Assembly (NCBI RefSeq): GCF_010111755.1
Contig: NC_088953.1
Coordinates: 62,001 to 126,000 of the forward strand
Source of the DNA: Nakaseomyces glabratus
Lineage: Eukaryota; Ascomycota; Saccharomycetes; Saccharomycetales; Saccharomycetaceae
Direction: 5' to 3'
DNA: 64,000 nucleotides
The position numbers and the translations under genes are program-made. Shown here in pieces: positions 43,184 through 55,921 of this stretch. Each line of letters opens with the position of its first letter. Position 1 is the stretch's first letter. A model generated the notes under the pieces. That model saw only the letters and a program-made list of their open reading frames with translations. It ran no database searches and had not been told where the DNA came from.

Positions 43184-46100
43184 ATGTGGTCTATTTATGT
43201 TCTTTTGATATCTCTGATATCAAGGGTACTTTCGGTTGATAATAATGGGGGTTTTGTTATTAGCGACCCAACCTATGTATACAATGGTGATATTAATGTG
43301 CCTGATGCCGGATACATCCTGAACACTGGAGGTATTGCTAAAGAAATTACTGTCAATGGTAATATCAACGTTGCTACTTATTTCTCTGTGGTAGCAGATT
43401 ATCACGAAGGAGGACCTGGATACTTTTTCACTTATCATGGAGGTTCAATTTCTGCTCCAGGTAATGGTATAGAGATTTCAAACAGAGGAGGAACGGGACC
43501 TTCGAATATTGTAATGACTGGTGATTCTTTCACTGGTCGTGGTTTTTATATTTCTTCGAATGTTCGTGAGGGAAGTACTGCGTATCTGGACTTTGATAAT
43601 ATACGTGGTTCCCAGAACGATATTACCGATATACAGTATGCTACAATTTCCCCACGTACAAAATTGAGGACTGGCCAATTTATTGTGACCCGAAGTGATG
43701 TTTTTTTTGAAGGTCCTGTCGATTTTTTTAATAGTACGGTAATGAGTTTATTTGCCTCGTCTGTATGGATTGATAATCCTGATGAAGCCAACCTCGCTGG
43801 TGGATTTGAGCTACAGGGTGGGTCCCCCACAAACGTGAGCTCATTTAATGTGAAGGACAGTATCGCTACTAAACCATTGAGTGTCCGAATATATGCAAAT
43901 AGTTACGCAAATCCATTTTATTTGTCGTTCGACACAATAGTACAGTCACTTAAATGGACTGATATCAAAACAGAAGCTTATAATTGTTATTACACATTGA
44001 CTGTCCAGACAGACAGGAATATACATGAATTCAAATTTTTTACTGCCTATGAAGGTAATTTTTGCCAAACTTATTGTCTAGGTCTCGATAGTTTCAAGAC
44101 TGTAAAAAGAACTGTTGATAGGAATGGCACCATGGTGGAATTAGATAGTGTCTACTTCGACCCAACCGCTGAACGGAAGTGTCCAGTGAATGATCCTCAG
44201 GTGAATACTATTACCGATCTCCCACCCTGTACGTATTATGAAACATACGAACTAAAATATTCCTCTGACTATTTCCTTGATTATGATAGTACAAGATTGA
44301 ATGCCACATATTCGTGTCCTTATTACACTACAACGGTTCTTAAAGACGGGAAACCCGAAACTGACATCATCACATATTATGTGGAATTTGATAACATGCA
44401 AGGTGCTACGATACACACGAAAACAATAACAATATATGCAGAAACACCAGAGGCAGACTACACGACGACTATCACGTCTGATGGGCACACGATCACTGAG
44501 GTTGTGTCGCACATCACCACTACTGATTCTGACGGGAAGACGGTGACGATCACCACCACGATGGCGTCGTTCGACCAGGTGGACGAGGGAGTGTTCACGT
44601 CGCCTGAGCCATACTCGCAGCCACCTGTTGTGACGAGCACAGTTACTGAGGATGACGGAAGCTCGAAGACGGTTGTGATCTCGTACTTCCCATCTGAGGG
44701 TGAGGACGGAGTGACACGTACTGGGACGACGACGGTGTCGACGATCATTCCAGAGGAACCAGACTACACCACGACGATCGACAAGGGCAACGGTGACTTC
44801 GAGACAGACCTCGTCTCCCACATCACCACGAAGGACTCCAACGGCAAGCCTACCACCATCGTCACCACGATCCCATTGAAGCCAAGTGATGGCGGGGAGG
44901 CGGACTACACCACGACGATCGACAAGGGCAACGGTGACTTCGAGACAGACCTCGTCTCCCACATCACCACGAAGGACTCCAACGGCAAGCCCACCACCAT
45001 CGTCACCACGATCCCATTGAAGCCAAGTGATGGCGGGGAGGCGGACTACACCACGACGATCGACAAGGGCAACGGTGACTTCGAGACAGACCTCGTCTCC
45101 CACATCACCACGAAGGACTCCAACGGCAAGCCTACCACCATCGTCACCACGATCCCATTGAAGCCAAGTGATGGCGGGGAGGCGGACTACACCACGACGA
45201 TCGACAAGGGCAACGGTGACTTCGAGACAGACCTCGTCTCCCACATCACCACGAAGGACTCCAACGGCAAGCCTACCACCATCGTCACCACGATCCCATT
45301 GAAGCCAAGTGATGGCGGGGAGGCGGACTACACCACGACGATCGACAAGGGCAACGGTGACTTCGAGACAGACCTCGTCTCCCACATCACCACGAAGGAC
45401 TCCAACGGCAAGCCTACCACCATCGTCACCACGATCCCATTGAAGCCAAGTGATGGCGGGGAGGCGGACTACACCACGACGATCGACAAGGGCAACGGTG
45501 ACTTCGAGACAGACCTCGTCTCCCACATCACCACGAAGGACTCCAACGGCAACCCTACCACCATCGTCACCACGATCCCATTGAAGCCAAGTGATGGCGG
45601 GGAGGCGGACTACACCTCTGTGTTTGTCTCTGATGGACACACCATTACTAAGATTGTTACGCATGTGACCACCAAGGACTCCCTTGGCCACACATTTGTG
45701 CTATCCTCTACGTACCTGACTTACGACCGTGTTGACGATGGTGCGGTGTTCTACTCTCCTAGTGTGTCTGTGTCGTCTAACGTTTCTCGTTCAGTAGACA
45801 CCTCTATGGTGCCTACTGATGGTTCTGGTGTTAGCTCTGCTCCTAGCTCTGCTCCTAGCTCTGCTCCTAGCTCTGCTCCTAGCTCTGCTCCTAGCTCTGC
45901 TCCTAGCTCTGCTCCTAGCTCTGCTCCTAGCTCTGCTCCTAGCTCTGCTCCTAGCTCTGCTCCTAGCTCTGCTCCTAGCTCTGCTCCTAGCTCTGCTCCT
46001 AGCTCTGCTCCTAGCTCTGCTCCTAGCTCTGCTCCTAGATCCATTTCTAGCTCCATTTCTAGCTCCAACTCGAGACCTAGTTCCAATCCTACCGGTTCCA

Positions 46101-46756
46101 ATTCTGGTTCGAAGCCTAGCTCTAATACTGGTGGTTCTACCGGTAATACCAATGGTGGGTCTAGCTCAGGTTCTAATCCTGGTTCTAACTCTGGCTCTAA
46201 CTCTGATTCTAACGGTAGTTCTAACTCTGGTACTAACGGTGGCTCTAACAGTGGTACCCAGCCTGGTTCTAATCCTGGCTCCAACTCTGGTACCAATTCA
46301 GGTACTAACTCTGGTTCTAACTCTGGTTCTAACAGTGGTACCAAGCCTGCTTCCAATTCTGGCTCCAACACTGGTTCTAACTCTGGTTCTAATGCTGGTT
46401 CCAATTCCGGCTCCAACTCTGGTTCCAATTCCGGCTCCAACTCTGGTTCTAACAGTGGTACCAAGCCTGGTTCTAATTCTGGTTCTAACTCTGGCACCAA
46501 CTCTGGCTCGAATTCTGGCTCCAATGCTGCCTCGAATTCTGGCTCCAACTCTGGCTCTAACAGTGGTACCAAGCCTAGTTCAAGTTCTAATTCAGGCTCT
46601 AATGCGTCTGCTGTCAGAGGTGGTTCGGGTAGCGGAGCAGCTACTGTTTCAGTCAGTTCTTCATACATCGGGTCTGTGTTCCATGGCGACGCTGCACAGA
46701 GAGGTGCCAACTTTGTTTCCTTTGCTATTGCAGGACTGGTCATGGCGCTGTTCTAA
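43184..46756 (+). CDS. GPI-anchored cell-wall adhesin 2 (probable Hyr1/Iff-type N-domain)
   Basis: A 1190-residue paralogue of adhesin 1. The signal peptide [17 protein letters not shown] is identical, but the N-domain (about 20-420) is clearly diverged while keeping [38 protein letters not shown] and FNVKDS. Several Cys lie toward the domain end ([25 protein letters not shown]). Repeats: one 306-bp unit, six 141-bp units, a half unit, seventeen pure SAPS units, then a Gly/Ser/Asn stalk and the same GPI tail as adhesin 1. The N-domain difference with near-identical repeats and tail suggests different ligand binding on a shared stalk; that is inference. Confidence 0.85.
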   Translation: MWSIYVLLISLISRVLSVDNNGGFVISDPTYVYNGDINVPDAGYILNTGGIAKEITVNGNINVATYFSVVADYHEGGPGYFFTYHGGSISAPGNGIEISNRGGTGPSNIVMTGDSFTGRGFYISSNVREGSTAYLDFDNIRGSQNDITDIQYATISPRTKLRTGQFIVTRSDVFFEGPVDFFNSTVMSLFASSVWIDNPDEANLAGGFELQGGSPTNVSSFNVKDSIATKPLSVRIYANSYANPFYLSFDTIVQSLKWTDIKTEAYNCYYTLTVQTDRNIHEFKFFTAYEGNFCQTYCLGLDSFKTVKRTVDRNGTMVELDSVYFDPTAERKCPVNDPQVNTITDLPPCTYYETYELKYSSDYFLDYDSTRLNATYSCPYYTTTVLKDGKPETDIITYYVEFDNMQGATIHTKTITIYAETPEADYTTTITSDGHTITEVVSHITTTDSDGKTVTITTTMASFDQVDEGVFTSPEPYSQPPVVTSTVTEDDGSSKTVVISYFPSEGEDGVTRTGTTTVSTIIPEEPDYTTTIDKGNGDFETDLVSHITTKDSNGKPTTIVTTIPLKPSDGGEADYTTTIDKGNGDFETDLVSHITTKDSNGKPTTIVTTIPLKPSDGGEADYTTTIDKGNGDFETDLVSHITTKDSNGKPTTIVTTIPLKPSDGGEADYTTTIDKGNGDFETDLVSHITTKDSNGKPTTIVTTIPLKPSDGGEADYTTTIDKGNGDFETDLVSHITTKDSNGKPTTIVTTIPLKPSDGGEADYTTTIDKGNGDFETDLVSHITTKDSNGNPTTIVTTIPLKPSDGGEADYTSVFVSDGHTITKIVTHVTTKDSLGHTFVLSSTYLTYDRVDDGAVFYSPSVSVSSNVSRSVDTSMVPTDGSGVSSAPSSAPSSAPSSAPSSAPSSAPSSAPSSAPSSAPSSAPSSAPSSAPSSAPSSAPSSAPSSAPSSAPRSISSSISSSNSRPSSNPTGSNSGSKPSSNTGGSTGNTNGGSSSGSNPGSNSGSNSDSNGSSNSGTNGGSNSGTQPGSNPGSNSGTNSGTNSGSNSGSNSGTKPASNSGSNTGSNSGSNAGSNSGSNSGSNSGSNSGSNSGTKPGSNSGSNSGTNSGSNSGSNAASNSGSNSGSNSGTKPSSSSNSGSNASAVRGGSGSGAATVSVSSSYIGSVFHGDAAQRGANFVSFAIAGLVMALF
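44456..44761 (+). repeat. 306-bp coding repeat, single copy (adhesin 2)
   Basis: One unit equivalent to those of adhesin 1, with a few substitutions (for example Asp for Ala in ASFDQVDEG). Confidence 0.95.
44762..45607 (+). repeat. 141-bp coding tandem repeat, 6 copies (adhesin 2)
   Basis: Units start at 44762, 44903, 45044, 45185, 45326 and 45467 and are almost identical in DNA. The last has Asn instead of Lys in SNGNP. A degenerate half unit follows from 45608. Confidence 0.97.
45833..46036 (+). repeat. 12-bp tandem repeat, 17 pure copies (adhesin 2, SAPS)
   Basis: Seventeen exact copies of AGCTCTGCTCCT, in frame. The perfect array is likely unstable in length. Confidence 0.97.
46095..46603 (+). 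repeat. Gly/Ser/Asn-rich low-complexity stalk (adhesin 2)
   Basis: Same composition as in adhesin 1, with [16 protein letters not shown] interruptions, but shorter and in a different order. Confidence 0.9.
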
Positions 46757-47486
46757 GCATGCGACGGTTGTATGCAGACATGCTTTCCTGCAAAGCTTAG
46801 TTTTTGTTCGTTACTGGTAATCATTTCATGCTTCCATTAGAGATTTGTGAAGTCATATTTAAGTTCTTTAATAGCTGTTTTTAGTTTGAGACTGTATATC
46901 ATAATATATAATTTAGTTTGTATAAGCTTACCAAACTAGTCTAAATTGATACCCATTTCGATTGATTCAGCAGGACTCTCTACTGGCCAAGAGAAGGGCC
47001 GAAGCTTGTCATTGTTCAGCCGAAAGTTTATATTTAGGGCGATCAGGGAGGACCTGGGAACGTTCTCGAGGAATAATGAACGTAACGTAGTTGCTACCAT
47101 ATTAGTAACAACATCTCAACCAGTGATATGTGTTTCTACAAAAACTAACTTTTGCAATACTTATTCCCTTTTTCAATTGATCAGTCGCTGCCTACATATT
47201 AGCACATTACTGGATCTATTGCACTGGCTATGCATGAGTATATTGATAAATATATTGAGCTGTCTACATATGAGTATATTGATAATTCTATTGAGCTGTC
47301 TACATACTGATTATATCAATAATTCTATTGCACTGCCCGTAGTGCTTGCAACGGGGTCGCATGGCCAACACTACTCCACATGATGCATGCAGAACGAAGC
47401 ATGCCATCAGCAGGGTCCTTCCAGCAGACGTAATGTAAGGAAGGGCCTTGTGCCTGGTGGGAGAACCGTAAATCGTTCTGACTCCT
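46604..47486 (+). repeat. Duplicated block C, copy 2
   Basis: Matches 37203-38052: GPI-signal codons, 3' untranslated region and flank. Nearly identical for the first 540 bp; it then differs by small changes and an extra repeat unit near 47200-47240. Confidence 0.9.
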
Positions 47487-47926
47487 CTTGAGCACGCCGC
47501 ATCTGTGAGGAGGCTGACGGAGAAGGATAGAGAAGGAGAGAGAAGGAGAACGAGAGCGAGGGGAATGCCGCGGGGGCAAGACCCACTCTCGCAATATGTA
47601 AATCACTCGGTGAGTGGTGGTGGGGCACAGAAGTGGCCTGAGGGAGCCGCGTATGGAACGGGGAGCGACGCAGTTCGTCTGCAGGAGGGCATAGCCCACG
47701 CAGCCCACGCAGCCCACGCAGCCCGCGCAGAGCCGTACGCACACGACGCACCGTTCTTGGCATCCCGTATCCTCACACCACCAACAGTACACACAGCACC
47801 AACAGTAGCCTCCACACCGTCCCACCAGCCACTGTCCAAACACCTCTGCCAAGACATGTCATGTCGCTGCCAAGACGTGCCAAGACGTGCCAAGACATCC
47901 CTGGGACGTGCCAAGGACAAATTCAC
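47487..47926 (+). repeat. Element D, copy 3
   Basis: Joins block C on its left (as in copy 2) and the A-type flank on its right (as in copy 1). It therefore has the left neighbour of one copy and the right neighbour of another. Confidence 0.85.
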
Positions 47927-50900
47927 CGTTCTGATCCGCAGCCACCACACCAGGACAAATTGCAACCAAGCACAGACAGGGAGCTGTTCAGCTAAATAGC
48001 ATGTATAAAAAGGCACTGGACTCAAGGCCCTGTCGATCTGATATACTTCCCAAAACCAATAAACCAAGCTGGACAGCAGATTATAATCACAGCATTACTC
48101 CAAAAGCCGCACATGAATGAGCTCGCTGGCAGATGTGCTTCGAGACCTCACCGTACCAACGACAGGTCAATTGTCTAGTGCATTCCTTCGAATACGCTGT
48201 ATGTATGAGTTAGATTCAGATTCAAATTCAGAACTAGTAAGTTATGTTAGAGGCGATGCCACAAATTATGACCAGTTTGGAGTGCCGCCTGCTCGGTATG
48301 CTTAGTGAATATCGCCATGTGTAACAGCAAGCAGTAACGTGCTCTGTATTGGTGTTCCAGAGGAGAGTGTCAAATAGTATAGGCACTGTACAATAGATGA
48401 TGCGCAGGAACAGCCAACACCTGTTTGATATATACAGTTATTGAAACTGCCATTACCAAGCTGTCTTCCCCCACCAAGTAATGCCGTAGCCGGTGTCACT
48501 TTCGAGTAAGCTCACCCAACTGTGAATTCCCAGACATGCTATTTACTGCGTATTATGATATTCTCAGCACAATTCAACGTACCGTATATCGGACATTGTT
48601 GGAATAACTGATGCACCCGTGAATCGAGTGTGCAGGAAAGACAGCTCCACCACTATTCTCACCAGAATAACAAGCACTGCTGCTGATAGCGGGTCTAATT
48701 CTCACAAAGTCATGATGTGTTGATATGTTAATGTTTGGCGTTGATTTATTTGAGATAATTATGCACACACACCATATCTAGGTGGATGCAACCCTGTGGC
48801 TCTGCTATTCAACAGCATCTAATGTGCAATTAAGATATACTGCACAACAGAGATACCCTATACGCTCAAGACACTCATCACACAAGACCTAGCTATTGAT
48901 GCTAATCTGGTGAAGTCATCAACTGTCAACTGGTACAAGTGACTCCCGGATTTAAGGGGACATTGGGAAAGATTAGTGCATGGATATATTTGTGGTTTGA
49001 CGCTCTTTTGTTGATTGCTGTCTGGTTATAAGTAGGTTGTGGAAAGATACAGCAACGGCACATCATACCATGATTGCTTTGCGGATTGTCGAAAGTGTAT
49101 ATCTCATTCAAGTGCACTAGACCAGTGTGGATTTCTCGAGAGCTGTGGCTAGGTGGAATGGTGTGCATGTGATTGTGTCTAGTTGCATTGTGATGTTGGG
49201 TTGAGTCATTTGGGAAGTAAAGGACGGAGACGATGGATGTTGCGTGCCTGAGCTAATATGAATCTCAATTCACTCTGTAAAGGGATATCGGATATAGCCA
49301 ATTGGTTAATGACTTGGTGGAGCCGAGGTTTTGGTATGGGGCGACAATGACGATGTTGCTGCAATGGAATGGTCTGGTCGTGCATGTATGGACAGTCGTC
49401 ACCGGTATGGCCAGACCGTTACCGTTGAATTATGTGGGATATGTGCTTTGAATGGAAGCGGTGCATGTCTGTGGCGTATTATACCACAGCCATATTGATG
49501 CCAATGTTGATGGTATGAGGCTAGGTTTTTCATATGAGGGATGATAGATACAATTGGGTAGTGTCTTGGTCTAAACCTTAGATGGATAGAGTTGCTATTG
49601 CAGGCTCAATTGGTTTCCTAACCATTTGGATTTGTATGCATTTAAGATTAAGTTGGCCACAGCCGTCACCAGGATATATTACAGCAGGGTGCTGGAATGG
49701 TATTGTGGGAGATTGTGGGAGCGGCAGTTATGATTAGCAATGAAGGCGGTAGTGCCATGGCGGTTATGGCGGTTATGGCGAGGTGTACAACGATCATGAT
49801 TATACAGAAGCAAGATGCTTAAGAGGGCAGGAGGGCAGAGGCGAGAAGGATGAGGTTGCTTCCTAGCTGGTATTACGGTGGCCATGTAGGCTCTGCGAAT
49901 GATGAAAATTTTTTTAACACGGTATGGAAACGTAGTGAGTGGACAAGCGCGAGTGCATTGTACGTGGTAGTAGACAATTTTGTGTGCAGTTCTACGCATG
50001 TATAGGGTTGTCGATCTACATGTTTGGGCTGCAGAACAGGCCATGGGATCTGATGTGCTACATTGAGTCGGTCACTTTTCCTTTTTATTCTGTTTCTAGT
50101 TTTGAATTCGAGATAGTGTAGCGGATGCCTCGATCGAGAAAGTTCAAGACGGCATAGGCATATGATGATATGGACAGGCATATGAAGATATGGACAGGCA
50201 TATGAAGATATGGACTAGTACAGATAGGTATAGACGGTCGACGCAATGGATAGAGTATTTGTGTTAAGGTGAACATTGTAGGATTGTGGAATGCAGACAG
50301 TTGCAAGAACCTCCCATAGATGAGACTTCTCCATTGGTGTTGTTAGGTCGTGGTACGAACTATGTCTTGCCCGCTTTGAGCAGGTCGAGGCCAGTGGAGT
50401 GAGCACTGGAGTGAGCACTGGTGGGAGCACTGGTGGGAGCACTGGTGAAGTACTAGTGTCGGTGGAAGTGATCCTTGGTGAACGGTACAGACGGCCAATA
50501 GCTAGACAAGGATCAGTGGTGTTGCTGCTGAAGCGGGTGGCGACTTTGGAAGTGCTGTGCGACGAGGCCGATCCCACAGTTTTCAGCGATTGCTGCGACA
50601 TTCTGAGATGTCTGTGGGACTGAGGACATTTGTGGTGGGAGGGACATGTCCTTTGTTGTATGTGTCGTCTTTCTTTTGTGTGAGAAGAAAAGCTGTGCAG
50701 GACAAATCGCAGTTGTGCGCATGTTTGTGTGTTCGCAGTTGTGCGAGCTGTGCTAGCTGTGGTATGAGCATTTGTCTTAGCAAGAAGGGAGGAGTCTTCC
50801 ACTGGCCGTCTGGTCTACTCTGGTGGGCACTAGTGTGACTGATTGCTGCTATTGTATGGAAAGGCTGATAGCATTTATGAGCACCATAGACATGCCGTGA

Positions 50901-51460
50901 ATGAAACATGAACTGAAACAAGGAAAGTGAACACTGGCCGAACCCTGATGGTCCGTCTGCCATACCACAAACAGTTTACGGTGAGAACAGTGGGAGAACA
51001 GTGTGAGAAGAGTGTATGGAACAGCATAGAAAAGGGACGGAAATGAGTAATATACTAGATATATTATTAACTTCAATTATTGGCTGTAATAATTGTATTG
51101 ATTAAATTACGTTTAATAGCTACTCGAAATTTTAATTACTAGCGGATTATTAATATTGATTATTTTCGCCGTCCATGTTTCAGTAATTTTTCTTTTTCTA
51201 ATAGCAGAGAACTCCAGTGTCTCTCAGTCACCTCTTCTATGAGACACTTTATTAGCCGGGTACGTGAGTATTATTATGTGAAGCTGACAAAATTAATATT
51301 TGTGGACCACAGAAGGCGCGCTAACACTCAGTTTGGTTTTGTGATGTTGTTTTGATCAATTATAGCTCAGTTTCCTATACCTGTTTTGTTACCGATAGGA
51401 GAGAATAGGTAGAGCCTTAATAGAATAATGCTTTCCTGTATGACCTTCGCGTGTGTACTT
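47487..51460. repeat. Duplicated block A, copy 2
   Basis: The counterpart of 27211-31179. Differences cluster in 47920-48900 and 50150-51010, including an extra GTGAGCACTG-type unit near 50400-50450 and loss of a short GAACAGTGTATG-like stretch near 51000. No gene is recognised. Right of 51460 the two copies become unrelated. Confidence 0.9.
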
Positions 51461-52113
51461 ACAAATGGTAGGAAGGGGGATGGAAGCTATATGACACAAG
51501 AAGGAGTGGCTCCAAGGGTGTATTCCTCTATATTATTATTGCTAAATAACAATTCCCCTTAATAAATCGGATTATTAAATTCGTCCTAAAGGCAAGCTCT
51601 AGAACTTTTGTTTTAGTCTTAATATATCAATATTTGCATCTTCTCCCTAATGTTAACATGACCTACTTAAACTTCTCCTAGAGCATCTAAGATGCGTACG
51701 TACATAGAGGCGATATAGACCTGTTTCTTGGTAACGAGACATACTGTAATGTTGGACAAATTGACTGAGCAAGTGCATGCAGCGTTTTTATCGGCCGTAC
51801 TACTATTTGATCAAGCAGATTAGGAAACATTCACTGTTAATCATAGGTGTTGACAAAGGTACCATTAAATCTATTTTTAACTCATTCTGTTTTAAGTATG
51901 ATTGACCTTAAGATAAACGATAGTGGATCTGATTTGCAATTGAAAATCATTCTTGCATTACTCGAGAATTGAACAAGGATTTTCGATCAAGGTTTACATC
52001 TCAGCAAAATATATAAGCCGGCCTAATTTTCACTTTTTATGAAAATGATCTGTTGAACATCTTTCATGTTATTTTCCTAAACCTTAAGCAAAATCAATAA
52101 CACAGAAAGACAA
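51461..52113 (+). promoter_or_regulatory. Promoter region of the PA14 adhesin
   Basis: Unique AT-rich 650 bp with TATATAAG at 52010-52017, 104 bp before the ATG. No gene is seen. Confidence 0.6.
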
Positions 52114-54486
52114 ATGATTGCACTATCATTGTTGGTTAGCCAACTCGTGTTATACTTATCCCTGGCAGATGCTTCACGTCTTGAAAAGTATCAAAATTAC
52201 AAGAGAGATGAAGATTCATCAAGGGCACTATCAGACTACCCCCTTGGCTGCTCTCCGTTGCTCGGAACGAAATTGACGCCAGGACTGTCAATGGAGTTAT
52301 ATGAATATCCTTTAGACAACCATGGTATTGGTCCACATTGTTGGGACCCTGCTTATTTAAACCCGGAGTACCCCAGAACCGGATTTGAGTCTCACAAACT
52401 AATTGGTACAGCCCAGAACGTGATGAGCTTGAATTTTGAGCATAGGACACAAGACTGCCATGTTGAATTTTCAAACCTGCCAGCTTCATTCAACTTCCCC
52501 GACCAAATTACTTTAACGAATTTTACTATGCTTCTATATGGCTACTTTAAACCAAAGGAATCTGGTCGATATCGTTTCCATATGGAGGCTGACGACTTGC
52601 TGCTTATGAATTTGGGGGCTGGAAATGCATTTGATTGCTGTGCGCATGAAGCTACGAGGAACAATTTGGGTGATTATATTGCATATGACATTTGGGCGGG
52701 TACCAGAAAAGACGTTGAGGTTTTTCTTGAGAAAGAGGTTTTCTATCCGTTAAGATTGTTTTTCAACAACAGAGATGGTAGGGCAGCTTTGGACTTTTCA
52801 TATTACTTAAATGGTGCGACGGAACCAGGAACAGACATTCCTGAGCTTCTGTTCTCTCTTCCAGATGGTGAGTCATGCCCTGCATACATTGGGTATGAAA
52901 ACAGTTGCAGGAGCATAAATACCACAACTACTTACAGCACTTCTTATATCACAACAATGCAGGCACCTAATGTACTTCCTATTACTAGTACTATATATTA
53001 TGTTGCTACGCCATGTGCCGACGTCCCAGAAACACCATCCTGTCAAATTGGATTTTGGGATCCAATAAATTCATCGTGTTATACCCCTACTCCTCCGGGC
53101 CTATCATCATCTCCTTCACCATCACCAAGTCCAAAGCCATCTCCGTCCCCATCTCCATCTCCATCTCCATCCCCATCCCCATCTCCATCTCCATCCCCAT
53201 CTCCAAGTCCATCTCCATCCCCATCTCCATCTCCATCCCCATCCCCATCACCAAGTCCATCGCCAAGTCCAAAGCCATCTCCTTCACCATCTCCATCCCC
53301 AAGCCCATCTCCATCACCAAGTCCATCGCCAAGCCCATCTCCTTCACCATCTTTTTCACCAGGTCCAAAGCCATCACCAAGTCCAAAGCCATCCCCATCT
53401 CCATCCCCATCCCCATCTCCATCCCCATCCCCATCTCCATCCCCATCCCCATCTCCATCCCCATCCCCATCGCCTAGTCCATCTCCTTCACCATCTCCAT
53501 CCCCAAGCCCATCTCCATCACCAAGTCCATCGCCAAGCCCATCTCCTTCACCATCTTTTTCACCAGGTCCAAAGCCATCACCAAGTCCAAAGCCATCCCC
53601 ATCTCCATCCCCATCCCCATCTCCATCCCCATCGCCTAGTCCATCTCCATCACCAAGTCCATCTCCATCACCATATCCTTCACCAAATCCCTTTCCTATT
53701 TCAAATTCTTCAACATCACTCTCACCAAGCAACATCTCTATGCACAGTTATTCTTCCTTGTATACAGGTGATCCAGAAAGTCCAACTAATACAAAGAGTA
53801 TCCCAACTTCAATTGATCTGGCAGTAGGTAACTCTACAACTATCACCACGACTGTTGTTACCAATGATAAGACACAAACTATAATTATTGTATGTCAGCC
53901 CACGACGATTAGTGACGGGCGTATAATCACTGCTAGTCATACCTGGACTTATACTGAACCTACTACTTCTAGTCATAAGACAATAGATAGGGTAAACTCC
54001 GCTGGTAATAATGAAGGGATGAACAAACTTACATCGAGTGCCACGGTAAGCTCAAATTACTCTAATAGTAACAGCTTCCACTCCAGTGCTAGACCGCCAT
54101 CACCAATCGTCACCGATTCTAAGCCAAATGCAGGGGTTCACTCGGCTTCCAAGGAGAACTCTCCTTCAAATGTCAGTAATGCTGAAACACAACCTAACAA
54201 TAATGAACATTCAGGTTCAGGCACCAACTTGGCCCCCGCTTCTAGTAGAGAAGACAGCAAATCTGTTACAAACACAAGTTCCAGAGGGAATTCAGGAAGC
54301 ATTTCAACTGCTAATGTAGTTGCTAGCTCCCCCAGCAGAAATGCTGTAAACAGTATTTCAAATAGCAGGCCGGTCAATCCAACAGTTATTGGGACCGTTT
54401 ATCAGGGTAGTGCTGTCAACAGAGTGTCTAGTATTGTTATGTCGGCAGTGGCAGGGCTACTTTTTGCACTGGTCGAAGTATTATGA
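52114..54486 (+). CDS. GPI-anchored PA14-domain adhesin (EPA/PWP type)
   Basis: A 790-residue cell-wall lectin-like protein. A signal peptide ([20 protein letters not shown]) is followed by a PA14 domain at about 45-270, the fold that binds glycans with calcium in Epa and Flo adhesins. Asp160-Asp161 in MEADDLLL fit the metal-binding DcisD pair, and NNRDG at 218-222 fits the outer loop with the metal-binding Asn. Cys residues ([18 protein letters not shown]) fit the family's disulfides. A Ser-Pro stalk of about 200 residues, a Ser/Asn/Thr-rich part with one Thr-rich repeat-like segment ([12 protein letters not shown]) and a GPI signal ([20 protein letters not shown]) follow. Neither stalk nor tail matches the other adhesins here. 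Sugar specificity cannot be read by eye. Confidence 0.88.
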   Translation: MIALSLLVSQLVLYLSLADASRLEKYQNYKRDEDSSRALSDYPLGCSPLLGTKLTPGLSMELYEYPLDNHGIGPHCWDPAYLNPEYPRTGFESHKLIGTAQNVMSLNFEHRTQDCHVEFSNLPASFNFPDQITLTNFTMLLYGYFKPKESGRYRFHMEADDLLLMNLGAGNAFDCCAHEATRNNLGDYIAYDIWAGTRKDVEVFLEKEVFYPLRLFFNNRDGRAALDFSYYLNGATEPGTDIPELLFSLPDGESCPAYIGYENSCRSINTTTTYSTSYITTMQAPNVLPITSTIYYVATPCADVPETPSCQIGFWDPINSSCYTPTPPGLSSSPSPSPSPKPSPSPSPSPSPSPSPSPSPSPSPSPSPSPSPSPSPSPSPSPSPSPKPSPSPSPSPSPSPSPSPSPSPSPSPSFSPGPKPSPSPKPSPSPSPSPSPSPSPSPSPSPSPSPSPSPSPSPSPSPSPSPSPSPSPSPSPSPSPSFSPGPKPSPSPKPSPSPSPSPSPSPSPSPSPSPSPSPSPYPSPNPFPISNSSTSLSPSNISMHSYSSLYTGDPESPTNTKSIPTSIDLAVGNSTTITTTVVTNDKTQTIIIVCQPTTISDGRIITASHTWTYTEPTTSSHKTIDRVNSAGNNEGMNKLTSSATVSSNYSNSNSFHSSARPPSPIVTDSKPNAGVHSASKENSPSNVSNAETQPNNNEHSGSGTNLAPASSREDSKSVTNTSSRGNSGSISTANVVASSPSRNAVNSISNSRPVNPTVIGTVYQGSAVNRVSSIVMSAVAGLLFALVEVL
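53106..53690 (+). repeat. Ser-Pro coding repeat (6-bp period) with internal 204-bp duplication
   Basis: Nearly uninterrupted CCATCT/CCATCC hexamers encode (SP)n with occasional KPS. A distinctive [15 protein letters not shown] segment occurs at 53347 and again at 53551, a period of 204 bp (68 codons). The minus strand is open too, as expected from the period. Confidence 0.93.
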
Positions 54487-55719
54487 ATTAGTGATAATGA
54501 TGTATATGATTAGAAATTCCTGGTGCTGTCATTTTTCTGATTGTATCCATCACTGTGTATTGTGCTCATTTATCTCAAAACAATCATGCTTGAATGTGTG
54601 TGGTTTAAAGTTTACATCACATGGCTTTTGATGAGATTTTTGTTATGTGTATTTTCACTATAGTTTGGAAATTTCCAATGTATATATTTTTAATGAAAAA
54701 TAATAATAAAACTAAAACATATAATTAATTAGGTGCAATTTCGCAACCTCTGTTACGATATCATGCATGATCTATACAGTAAAATAGATCATGATTGACA
54801 TAATGTATATTTCTTGTTAATTCCTGAGGGTGATGTGAAATTTGCTTCACTAAATCTATAATATATAGTTTCCGGTGCTACTGTACTAGATCCTATAACT
54901 CTACGAGTAATAATTGTCATGAAGTGACAATCAGAACAGCTTTTGTTTGTTAGTCTACATATAATATAGTAATTGGTGTGGTTTTACCTTGACCGCCATT
55001 ACACTAACAAGTAACCCCTCAATCTAAAAACACACAAAAAATAGACACGTAAACAGAATCAATCGTTATGGTTGCCATAACCAACCATTTTTGAAGGCAG
55101 CGCACACTAAAACACGGTCCATGAATATTAATTTGTTTGCGAAACCTCAATGCCGGCACAGACGAAACTTGCTGCACAACTTTTATATTCATTCACGTGT
55201 ACAAACTTACCTTCCTTTATTGAAGGGGATCTCAGTAATAAGGAACATTTTGTACCACAATTAGAATAGCTACAGATGAGAAATAGTATCGCCCGTGATA
55301 CACCAATGCATGCAATAAATAGCATAGTGAATGCACTTTTAGCAAATGGCGAACCGGTTAGCGGAAAATCGTAAAGTCCGTTGCGGCTGCATTCTGATCG
55401 GCAAATCGTGTGTATCTTGACAAACTGCAAATCACACCAAGATTAGCTAACCAAAGGCACACCGTGGAGTACTACCTAATAAGAGTTGATGTTGTGCTAC
55501 GCCATGAATGGTGATATCTAAGATGCCTGCAGATGTCCAGTTGGTACAGAGTGTGTCTGCTGGGTTTCTCATAATTCTCCTTTTTGTAAATCATAGAGTA
55601 TATCCGACATCCGGACCAATTGTCATTGTTCTTGGCATGGCAAACATGGAGACACGATAGTTCCTTAAAGTTCAGTAAAAAAACACAACAGTCCTGTAGT
55701 CGATAGGTATTACGGGGAA
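54487..55719. other. Unique spacer downstream of the PA14 adhesin
   Basis: AT-rich and unmatched in the window; no convincing gene. A small imperfect inverted repeat of GATCATG/CATGATC type lies near 54767-54795. Confidence 0.5.
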
Positions 55720-55921
55720 CCGTACGCGCACGTCGCACTTTCTTGGCATCCCGTATCCTCACAGCACACACACCACCAACAGTACACACAGCACCAACAG
55801 TAGCCTCCACACCGTCCCACCAGCCACTGTCCAAACACCTCTGCCAAGACATGTCATGTCGCTGCCAAGACGTGCCAAGACGTGCCAAGACATCCCTGGG
55901 ACGTGCCAAGGACAAATTCAC
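55720..55921 (+). repeat. Element D, copy 4, 5'-truncated
   Basis: Only the last 202 bp of D, from CCGTACGC onward, including three TGCCAAGACG units and the end TGCCAAGGACAAATTCAC. The left edge joins unrelated sequence. Confidence 0.85.

Noticed and set aside
44252..46743. Long minus-strand frames opposite adhesin 2 repeats
   Set aside because: Same repeat shadow as for adhesin 1; the + strand has the signal peptide, ordered domains and GPI tail.
53079..53735. Minus-strand Gly/Asp-rich frame of 218 codons opposite the Ser-Pro tract
   Set aside because: Shadow of a 6-bp repeat; no start context or family features.
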